A stretch of DNA of 64,000 nt from positions 43,106,071 through 43,170,070 of the forward strand of contig JAQNBH010000013.1 in the NCBI GenBank assembly GCA_028752905.1. The letters are read 5' to 3'. The notes below the pieces were generated by a model that worked only from the letters and a program-made list of their open reading frames with translations, did no database searches and was not told the DNA's origin. The DNA comes from Cladorhizidae sp. MBARI D1340-BT2. Taxonomy: Eukaryota > Porifera > Demospongiae > Poecilosclerida > Cladorhizidae. Position 1 is the stretch's first letter, and the number at the start of each line of letters is the position of its first letter. The translations under genes and the position numbers were made by a program. Below, in pieces: positions 55,678 through 64,000 of the stretch.

Positions 55678-57660
55678 ATGCCCTAGTGTTCCTGTGTTGC
55701 CCTAGTGTCCCTGTTGCCCTAGTGTTCCTGTGTTGCCCTAGTGTTCCTGTCCCTATGTTGCCCTAGTGTTCCTGTTCCTGTGTTGCCCTATTGTTCCTGT
55801 GTTGCCTAGTGTTCCCGTGCCTGTGTTGCCCTAGTGTTCCTGTCCCTGTGTTGCCCTAGTGTTCCTGTCCCTGTGTTGCCCTAGTGTTCCTGTGTTGCCC
55901 TAGTGTTCCTGTCCCAGTGTTGCCCTAGTGTTCCTGTCCCTGTGTTGCCCTAGTGTTCCTGTGCCTGTGTTGCCCTAGTGTTCCTGTCCCTATGTTGCCC
56001 TAGTGTTCCTGTTCCTGTGTTGCCCTAGTGTTCCTGTCCCAGTGTTGCCCTAGTGTTCCTGTGTTGCCCTAGTGTTCCTGTCCCAGTGTTGCCCTAGTGT
56101 TCCTGTCCCTGTGTTGCCCTAGTGTTCCTGTCCCAGTGTTGCCCTAGTGTTCCTCCCAGTGTTGCCCTAGTGTTCCTGTGTTGCCTAGTGTTCCTGTCCC
56201 TGTGTTGCCCTAGTGTTCCTGTCCCTGTGTTGCCCTAGTGTTCCTGTCCCAGTGTTGCCCTAGTGTTCCTGTGTTGCCCTAGTGTTCCTGTGCCTGTGTT
56301 GCCCTAGTGTTCCTGTCCCAGTGTTGCCCTAGTGTTCCTGTCCCAGTGTTGCCCTAGTGTTCCTGTCCCTGTGTTGCCCTAGTGTTCCTGTCCCAGTGTT
56401 GCCCTAGTGTTCCTGTCCGTGTTGCCCTAGTGTTCCTGTCCCTGTGTTGCCCTAGTGTCCCAGTGTTGCCCTAGTGTTCCTGTGTTGCCCTAGTGTTCCT
56501 GTCCCAGTGTTGCCCTAGTTTCCCAGTGTTGCCCTAGTGTTCCTGTCCCAGTGTTGCCCTAGTGTTCCTGTCCCAGTGTTGCCCTAGTGTTCCTGTCCCA
56601 GTGTTGCACTAGTGTTCCTGTCCCAGTGTTGCCCTAGTGTTCCTGTCCCAGTGTTGCCCTAGTGTTCCTGTCCCAGTGTTGCCCTAGTGTTCCTGTCCCA
56701 GTGTTGCCCTAGTGTTCCTGTCCCAGTGTTGCACTAGTGTTCCTGTCCCAGTGTTGCCCTAGTGTTCCTGTCCCAGTGTTGCCCTAGTATTCCTGTCCCA
56801 GTGTTGCCCTAGTGTTCCTGTCCCTGTGTTGCCCTAGTGTTCCTCTAGTGTTCCTGTGTTGCCCTAGTGTTCCTGTCCCAGTGTTGCCCTAGTGTTGCCC
56901 TAGTGTTCCTGTCCCTGTGTTGCCGTAGTGTTCCAGTGTTGCCCTAGTGTTCCTGTCCCAGTGTTGCCCTAGTGTTCCTGTGTTGCCTTAGTGTTCCTGT
57001 CCCTGTGTTGCCCTAGTGTTCCTGTGTTGCCTTAGTGTTCCTGTCCCAGTGTTGCCCTAGTATTCCTGTCCCAGTGTTGCCCTAGTGTTCCTGTCCCTGT
57101 GTTGCCCTAGTGTTCCTCTAGTGTTCCTGTGTTGCCCTAGTGTTCCTGTCCCAGTGTTGCCCTAGTGTTGCCCTAGTGTTCCTGTCCCTGTGTTGCCGTA
57201 GTGTTCCAGTGTTGCCCTAGTGTTCCTGTCCCAGTGTTGCCCTAGTGTTCCTGTGTTGCCTTAGTGTTCCTGTCCCTGTGTTGCCCTAGTGTTCCTGTGT
57301 TGCCTTAGTGTTCCTGTCCCAGTGTTGCCCTAGTGTTCCTGTCCCAGTGTTGCCCTAGTGTTCCTGTCCCTGTGTTGCCCTAGTGTTCCTGTGCCTGTGT
57401 TGCCCTAGTGTTCCTGTCCCAGTGTTGCCCTAGTGTTCCTGTTCCTGTGTTGCCCTAGTGTTCCTGTCCCAGTGTTGCCCTAGTGTTCCTGTGCCTGTGT
57501 TGCCCTAGTGTTCCTGTGTTGCCCTAGTGTTCCTGTGTTGCCTAGTGTTCCTGTCCCTGTGTTGCCCTAGTGTTCCTGTCCCAGTGTTGCCCTAGTGTTC
57601 CTGTCCCAGTGTTGCACTAGTGTTCCTGTCCCTGTGTTGCCCTAGTGTTCCTGTGTTGCA
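55678..57660. repeat. 25-bp minisatellite, about 2 kb
   Basis: Units TGTTGCCCTAGTGTTCCTG plus TCCCAG or TCCCTG, mixed with shorter 17-bp forms. A 273-bp higher-order repeat is seen (GCCCTAGTAT at 56781 and 57054, each followed by TTCCTCTAG in the same place). Confidence 0.96.
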
Positions 57661-57868
57661 TGTGATGTGTGGGTGTGTGTGTGGGGGGGAGGGGTGCTGC
57701 CTTGAGTAGCTGCCTAGGGCAGAGTGGTGGGCACCCTTGGTGTAGCCTTGTGTCCAGGCACGGTCTGTCCAGACTACACATGTGTGCACTACACATGTGT
57801 GCACTACACGTGTGTGCACTGCACATGTGTGCGCACTGTCTGTCTCTCTACTAATCAAAGAAGATTGA

Positions 57869-57972
57869 CAACTTTGAATTGAAGTTTGAAACCAGATCAC
57901 CTGTTTGAGGATGTATTCGGTAGAGGTGAGGTTAAACTGCTGGTCAGTCCCAATGGTAAAGGTGACACACAG
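57869..57972 (+). CDS. Possible exon fragment, damaged
   Basis: After CTAATCAAAGAAG the frame reads IDNFELKFETR; a one-base shift then gives DHLFEDVFGRGEVKLLVSPN and GKGDTQE, ending at the donor GAG|GTGAGG. Coding-like, but the shift suggests damage or an assembly slip. It may belong to the gene of 52105 and 58310. Confidence 0.3.
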
Positions 57973-58309
57973 GAGGTGAGGATGGACTGCATGGCTGACA
58001 GGAAAGGATAGTGGACATAGTCAGTTCATGCTCCAGCTTTTTCTTTTTCCTTGCTCGCCTCTCAAGCCTGGCATTCACTACTTCAGCTCCTTCTTCAACT
58101 AGCTCATGAGATTAGGTCCTCAGGATCCGTCAAAAAAAAATATGGGAAAAGTATTTGTTTAATTATTTCTGTGAGTATTTCAGTTTGTGTTTGTTGAGTA
58201 TGAGCTGAAGCACTTCAGGCCACATTTATTTATATCCCTACACATGCTTGACTCTGGGAAGTGATGGCTGCATGAAGTGTTTGTTAGGAAGTGATGGCTG
58301 CATGAAGTG

Positions 58310-58492
58310 TTGACTCAATACCTGCAGGAGTTGGATGTGTCTGCCCTGTCTGCTCTCTCCCTGCCTCCTCCTCGTGGTGGGCCTTGCTGCAATCTCTCTC
58401 CTAAGGCATTCAGTGGAGGGAAGAATGGCTCTGTGATCCTGGAGAATCCTCGAGGATGTGTTTTGCATCTGCAACAACTGAAATCAATATGA
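58310..58492 (+). CDS. Probable last exon of isoleucyl-tRNA synthetase-like gene
   Basis: The open frame LTQYLQELDVSALSALSLPP leads to FSGGKNGSVILENPRG and ends LQQLKSI with TGA at 58490-58492. Cytosolic IleRS proteins of animals carry near their end a G-x-(V/N)-G-(T/S)-(L/V)-x-L-E-N-P-x-G motif, which is what I see here; here the protein stops soon after it, earlier than I recall for the human protein. The 5' boundary is uncertain: the 30 bases before are a partial duplicate (AAGTGATGGCTGCATGAAGTG twice). Confidence 0.45.
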   Translation: MTQYLQELDVSALSALSLPPPRGGPCCNLSPKAFSGGKNGSVILENPRGCVLHLQQLKSI

Positions 58493-61107
58493 TGTAATGT
58501 ATAATATATATATATATATATATATATCATTGACTAAGCTGTTTAAGAATAATATATATTTTAGATTTCCCCTGTGCATGTGTTGTTTATGAGTTGCTAT
58601 ATATTACAGCAGTGTCTGTATCCAGCCTATTGGTGGTGTGTACAACATGTAGTCTTGCTGAAGGTTGCTAAATTGACAGTTACATGTTACCAGAGCACAC
58701 GACCCACGGGAACTGGTGGCAGGTAAATGCATCTAGTGTATTTTGCCAAATATTTGTACGAGCAGTTTCTTCGTGTGTATATATATAAACTCTTGTATGC
58801 CACATTAATTTAGGATGGTGACTGATCAGCTATATATGTATGGGTGTGTCCAATTGTCGTAGTAACAACCACAGCTGATAACCATAAGTTGACCATCTTA
58901 TTTTGAAGCAACCTTAACTCTGAATGATTTTGCATGTTATTTTGTAATATATATATACATATATTTAAGTGTGTGTGTATATATGTGTGTGTATATTATA
59001 TATATAATATGTATTTGTAATAATCAACTGCCAAGTATGTTCTTTGACAATTTCTACTTCCAAGTATTCTTATCTGTGAACATGGAAGTTCTGTTCGTAT
59101 CCAACAGTGTCCATTGCACTGCTCTCCATGAGATTGATGAGAGGATTCGGAATGAATTCCCCAAAAAGTAATTGCCCCAGTACAAAGACAAGAGGCATAG
59201 CGAGGGTTAAAGTTCGGTTAACAAATACAGCTCTACAAAGAGGTGTGGCTCAGACCTGCCATTGACCAAGGCTGCTCTGCATGAGACATGAGATCTGTTG
59301 TTCGAGCCCTTCTACCAGTTGGCAGCATGCTTTATGCTCACCTTTGGAGGGTGAGAACTCAGGTTGTCATATATCACTATACAGGAACATTTAAAAATGA
59401 ACATTGGTCTCTTCAAAAAAAGAATGAAAGGAAATTACTAATGAGTACAAAATTAGGTCACCCTTTACTTTTTTAATACAAGCACTAGACTATTGGTGTA
59501 TGTGAGAATTGGTTGGTGGATGGAGCGTGTGATGGGATGTCTTTTTTGATCTCGTATGTGATGTGTGATTAATGACTGTCTAGTATAAATATCGTAAATA
59601 AGGAAGTGGTGACTTATTTTATGTACTTACTTGGCGATTTTTCATTTCTGCTTAGCATAAGGAATGTAACTGTTAGGTTTAGTATATATAATTATAAGAG
59701 TTTAGTTTTATAAAGTAAATTTGTCATGATTTCACCTTATTTTCATGAATATTAATCAGAATTGCCAACATTTGGTGACTTCTCGTTGACCATCCATAGT
59801 GGGGTCTCAGATCCTTTGTATTGAAGGCATGAATCCATAATAAACTTAAATTTAATCACTCAAGCTTTTGGCTAGATGCCTTAACCTTCATGTCTAGCCA
59901 AATTGTCAAGCGAGAACTTTTATTTGGTTATGGAGAAAGTCATTGTGGATGCTATATAGTCCTTCTGGATGCTACACCAGCTTGTAAACATAAGTGATAG
60001 TTTTACCCCATGCTGCCTAGAAAAGAAAGAAGTGATGCAAGTATTGGTCACTGTTACTCCAAAGTGCATGATCCAACCACAGAGGTGCCTGATAGGAGGT
60101 GAATCCTGCTTCTGGATTACAAATACCTCCCCAAAGCTGCCATCGGCCTAAAACTCCATTCCCTCTATCTGGGTTTGCCATGATGAAGACACTGGCATCT
60201 AATAGCTGTCTCCATTTGAACATAGTAATGGTTCTTCTTTGCTTCTCCTCTTGCTGGTGCAGGTTTGTTTTAGTACTGCACTAGTTTGCTGCCTCTATTT
60301 AGTGGCTGTATCATTAGCTACTCATCGAGGATCTCATGATGCAGGGAATTCTAAATTCTCTTATGCTCTTGCTTCATGCAGCATCTCCTCATTGCTGCCC
60401 TAGGTTGCTGCTACCTCTACTATTCCATGGCTGTGCTATTTCCTGTCAAGGATGATACAGCACTACATAACTTTTGTTTTTGGTCTCGTTGGTGATTCAT
60501 GGGAATAGGAAAATAACTCGCTTCATTTTGACAAGTTTCGGTTTTTCGTTTTTTTTTGGAGTCATTAAAAAATTCACTCCATTTTTACTACTTTTGTTTG
60601 AGTATTGCATGTGTTGAAAATGCTGCCATGTTGGGTTATTCATGTGCTATTGTTGTAAATGTTGCATGTAGGGGTATTCCCTAAACAAAATGGCTGCCAA
60701 GAATCACCAAAAGCATAAAAAGAGCTATATACTTTCTTCAGAATCTACAAATAAGCAGCAAGAAACTTGCAGGAAATCAGAGAAACTCTACGCTAATAAT
60801 GCCACTACCTAAATCACTTCCTGTAGAAAAATGCCATGTGTTTTGTAGTTATTAGTATGATATTTCACAGTTAGCTATTAGCCAATCAGAATGTAATTAC
60901 ACTTTTTATTGCAGCGAAAAAATTGTAATTGCACTCTAATTTGCCACCAATATGGAAGCACTCGAGCCCCCTCCACTATCCATTCTTTCTCCCACTTTAT
61001 TTTTATTTTTCCACGAATAATTTTTAAAAAATTAAAAAAAATTCTTTCTTTTTTTTTCCTTAATTTTTCTTTTCCTTAAATTTTATTTATGTATTCTATA
61101 TGTATTC
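58493..61107. other. Mostly non-coding, AT-rich
   Basis: (TA)n tracts near 58503-58528 and 58950-59010. A coding-looking stretch at 59040-59171 (VFLSVNMEVLFVSNSVHCTA then ERIRNEFPKK, stop) is unassigned and could be a small last exon. An AATAAA lies near 59838. From about 60745 the duplicated block starts (matches 29165-29450). Otherwise nothing recognised. Confidence 0.5.
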
Positions 61108-61201
61108 TAGCTATAAAATAATAATAATAATAATAATAATATTAATAATAATAACAACAACAACAATAATAATAATAATAATTGTAATAGTAGTAGTAGT
61201 A

Positions 61202-61245
<44 letters not shown>

Positions 61246-61261
61246 TGTAATAGTAGTAGTA

Positions 61262-61307
<46 letters not shown>

Positions 61308-61312
61308 GAAAG
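61108..61312. repeat. (AAT)n microsatellite
   Basis: AAT runs with AAC and AGT interruptions. It is followed directly by the end of a LINE ORF. Confidence 0.95.
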
Positions 61313-61543
61313 TATCGTTCAATCAAAGACACCCACTATTTCGTTCCTCTGGTCTTCGAGACCACGGGTGTATTTGGCGATGAGGCCATGTCCTTTATTA
61401 AGGAGTTGGGCAGGAAAATTAAGGAGGAGACTAGGGAGGCTAAGGCCCATTTCTACTTGCTCCAATGGTTGTCAGTAGCAATACAGCGTGGAAATGCTGC
61501 TGCTGGAACATCTCGAGTGCAGGAAACGTCCGACTACTTTTAA
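61313..61543 (+). pseudogene. RLE-type LINE, C-terminal end
   Basis: An open frame reads KDTHYFVPLVFETTGVFGDE, FIKELGRKIKEETREAKAHF and LLQWLSVAIQRGNAA, stop TAA at 61541-61543. This is the conserved tail (VET.G..G..A..FI..LG...Q..S.AIQRGNAA) found at the end of RLE LINE proteins. It is less damaged than the tails at about 770-850 and 33550-33630. It lies between two AAT arrays, separate from the next LINE copy. Confidence 0.7.
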
Positions 61544-61622
61544 TTATTATAGTTATTATTTATTGTTAATTAATAACTAGCATGTGTTAATTAGGTGGGG
61601 GAAAGAAAAGAAGGGGAAAAAA

Positions 61623-61624
61623 TA

Positions 61625-61688
<64 letters not shown>

Positions 61689-61700
61689 GTAATAATAATA

Positions 61701-61733
<33 letters not shown>

Positions 61734-61786
61734 GTTGTTATTATTGTTGTTGTTATTATTGTTATTATAATTTTATAATAATAATA

Positions 61787-61843
<57 letters not shown>

Positions 61844-61905
61844 ACAATAATAACAACAACAATAATAATAATTATAATAATAATAACAACAATAATAATA
61901 CCACT
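61623..61905. repeat. (AAT)n(ATT)n inverted microsatellite
   Basis: AAT runs turn into ATT runs near 61700, then back near 61780 and 61840, so the strand can fold on itself. It ends directly at the LINE copy 3. Confidence 0.95.
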
Positions 61906-61906
61906 G

Positions 61907-64000
61907 GATCTAGAGCGTTGCATAGTTATTTCAGAGGCCAAAGCAATTCTCTGATTTCCAAGTTGATCAGCAGGAGCCAGATGGGCTTTGTCCACAACAT
62001 CTTAAGGACTCGATTAGTGATTCTGCTGGGAGTGGTGGTCTTGTTTTGCTAACAGTTCTTACAGCCTTTTTTAACCTTGTTCATCCAGGTAAAGCTCCTC
62101 CTAGTGTGTGTGTCACTTTTTTGTGGGAGCCTCTTTGATAGCATTGAATAAAAAGTGTGGTGGGGTGGGGCCTATTGCAGTGGAGTGTACTCTTAGGTGG
62201 TTAGCTGCCAAGTGTGCTGGCCTTCACGTGAAGGTGTCCATGAGTGAGCTACTAACACCTTTTCAACTTGGTGTTGGCACTAAGGGCCAACACCAAGGGT
62301 GGAGCAGAAGCTATTGTTCATGCTTCCCGTATATATATATGCATTCCTTAGCCAGGCCAAGCTTTGTTAAAGTTGGACTTCTGTAATGCTCGATCCGTTG
62401 TGACAAAATGTTCACAGCCATGGAAGAGTTAGCTCCTACTCTCCTGCCTCTGGTATATTCTGCCTATAGCTCTCCCTCCTCCTATTTTTTTTGATGAGGA
62501 TAAGATTATTCATTCCTATGAGGGTGTCCAACAAGGTGACCCTTTCGGCCCACTCCTTTTCTGTCTCACTATCCAAAAGTCAATGAGCCATCTCAAAGCT
62601 GAGCTGAAAGTTTGATGCTTGGACAACAGCTGCCTAACAGCTCTTACAGTAGAAGATGTCATCAATGATTTTATGACCTTAGAATCAATGGCTTGCGAGG
62701 TTGGTCTGCAGCTTAACCGAAGAAAATGTGAACTCATTAGCTTGTCTAATAGATGAGTTACTATGTGCAATACCGCAGCTTAACCCTGAAGATTCCCCCC
62801 TCCTAGGCTCTCCTATATATAGGGGATAGCAAGGGAGTTGAAGATGCCCCCCTCCTAGGCTCTCCTATATATAGGGGATAGCAAGGGAGTTGAAGATGCC
62901 CCCCTCCTAGACTCTCCTATATATAGGGGATAGCAAGGGAGTTGAAGATGCCCCCCTCCCAGGCTCTCCTATATATAGGGGATAGCAAGGGAGTTGAAGA
63001 TGCCCCCCTCCCAGGCTCTCCTATATATAGGGGATAGCAAGGGAGTTGAAGATGCCCCCCTCCTAGGCTCTCCTATATATAGGGGATAGCAAGGGAGTTG
63101 AAGATGCCCCACTCCTAGGCTCTCCTATATATATATAGGGGATAGCAAGGGAGTTGAAGATGCCATTGCTGCTAAAACAAAGAGATTGGAGGTTATGCGA
63201 AATAGACTTTGTCACCTACAGGCACATGACGCACTTTACTTGCTCCAACGTACTTTTGCCATGTCTAAGCTGCTGTACTTGTTACGTACTGCACCATGTC
63301 TGGCTTCATCTAAACTCACAGAGTTCGATGACCTCCTATGTTCCATCCTAACTGAAATCACTAATATTCAGCTTGCTCACTAACTCACTCACCTAGACAC
63401 AGGCTTCTCTGCCAGTCAAGTATGGTGGTTTAGGAATTAGAAGTGCTGCTATGCTTGCACTGTCTGCCTTTCTGGCTTCTGCAAGTAGCACATTCGACCT
63501 CATCCACCGGATTATGACTGCTAGATTCCTCTACCCTGATTTAGAGTGTAGACTTACCTCATTGCATCAGATCATTCTGAGTCTCTCCCTAAAGTGGCAG
63601 CTTCCTTCCATCAGAAGACATGGGATACCCTTCGTGTCAAGGCCTCATGCATTGCCTTGATGGATTCAGTACAGCATGATATTAAGTCTACTGCTTGCAT
63701 CAAGAAGAGTCTAGAGCCTGGCTGTATGCTCTGCCTATGACATCACTTGGTTTATACATGGATGATGAGACTGTTCAAGTGGCCACAGGCCTTCGTCTAA
63801 GTATAGCACTCTGTAGGCCCCATATTTGTCATCACTGCGGTGTGTACAGGTGGACCAGTTAGGGAGACATGGTCTCAGCTGCAGGAGAAGTCAGGGGCGT
63901 CACCTAGGCATGAATGAATGACATCATTAATAGATCTCTGGCCACTGCTAAGATTCCTGCGCACCTATATAATATATAGAGCCTTCTGGTATTTGTCGTG
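61907..64000 (+). mobile_element. RLE-type LINE, decayed (copy 3)
   Basis: RT finger block (62108-62386: VGPIAVECTLRWLAAKC, LLTPFQLGVGTKG), then YEGVQQGDPFGPLLFC (about 62517-62565), LTVEDVINDFMTLESMACEV, the 52-bp array, the thumb region (AIAAKTKRLEVMRNRL then LLQRTFAMSKLLYLLRTAPC) at 63160-63380, and the zinc motif near 63829-63885. The endonuclease lies beyond the window. Frameshifts throughout. Same order and flanks as copy 2. Confidence 0.75.
62790..63165. repeat. 52-bp minisatellite, about 7 units
   Basis: Same unit as 30473-32566 at the same place of the LINE. The last unit has the longer TATATATATA form also seen in copy 2. Confidence 0.95.

Noticed and set aside
58503..58528. TA-rich tracts as promoters
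   Set aside because: Simple TA repeats are common throughout the window and have no associated gene start here.

Overview
The window looks like a piece of a repeat-laden metazoan nuclear genome, most likely an early-branching marine invertebrate; a sponge is my best guess and is not proven. The reasons are spliced genes with GT/AG borders, a RING/B-box/filamin/NHL (TRIM2/3/71-type) gene, fragments resembling an animal cytosolic isoleucyl-tRNA synthetase and an SLC26 transporter, a secreted Cys-rich ORF, and animal-type transposons (Ty3/gypsy, piggyBac, hAT, pogo, restriction-like-endonuclease LINEs). There is no bacterial operon structure, and I found no tRNA, rRNA or CRISPR array.

Layout. 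(1) 1-9701, 29165-42165 and 60745-64000 are three copies, two of them cut by the window edges, of one long duplicated block. It carries a decayed LINE with reverse transcriptase and restriction-like endonuclease, a decayed hAT transposon, an SLC26-like exon and a 106-bp tandem repeat. Copies 1 and 2 are about 32.8 kb apart and copies 2 and 3 about 30.6 kb apart. (2) 9702-15096 is a nearly full-length Ty3/gypsy element with 247-bp LTRs. It has two in-frame stops in gag-pol, and its 3' LTR holds a piggyBac deletion derivative. (3) 15097-17960 holds a 62-bp tandem array and a TTAA-flanked MITE. (4) 17961-29110 is a four-layer nest. A secreted Cys-rich host ORF is split by a minus-strand LTR element whose pol order is protease-integrase-RT-RNase H (Gmr1-like). 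The gag of that element is split by a plus-strand gypsy fragment, and the LTR of that fragment holds an apparently intact, one-intron piggyBac. (5) 42166-46591 holds a pogo transposase remnant, a foldback and a 57-bp tandem array. (6) 46592-48780 is the TRIM-type gene, with one frameshift and an odd RING. (7) 49850-58492 holds a gypsy integrase remnant and probable exons of one gene (isoleucyl-tRNA synthetase C-terminal part), separated by minisatellites (30, 45, 43 and 25 bp units) and a hAT fragment.

How the parts relate. Most of the coding capacity is transposon. The Gmr1-like LTRs differ at one base in 404 by eye, so that insertion and everything inside it look recent. Two unrelated LTR families both carry consensus heat-shock elements upstream of TATA-like boxes. 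The intact piggyBac and the deletion derivative share a terminal-repeat start and the TTAA target, so one could mobilise the other. Around a dozen minisatellite families fill about 12 kb, and at least two arose inside transposon coding sequence.
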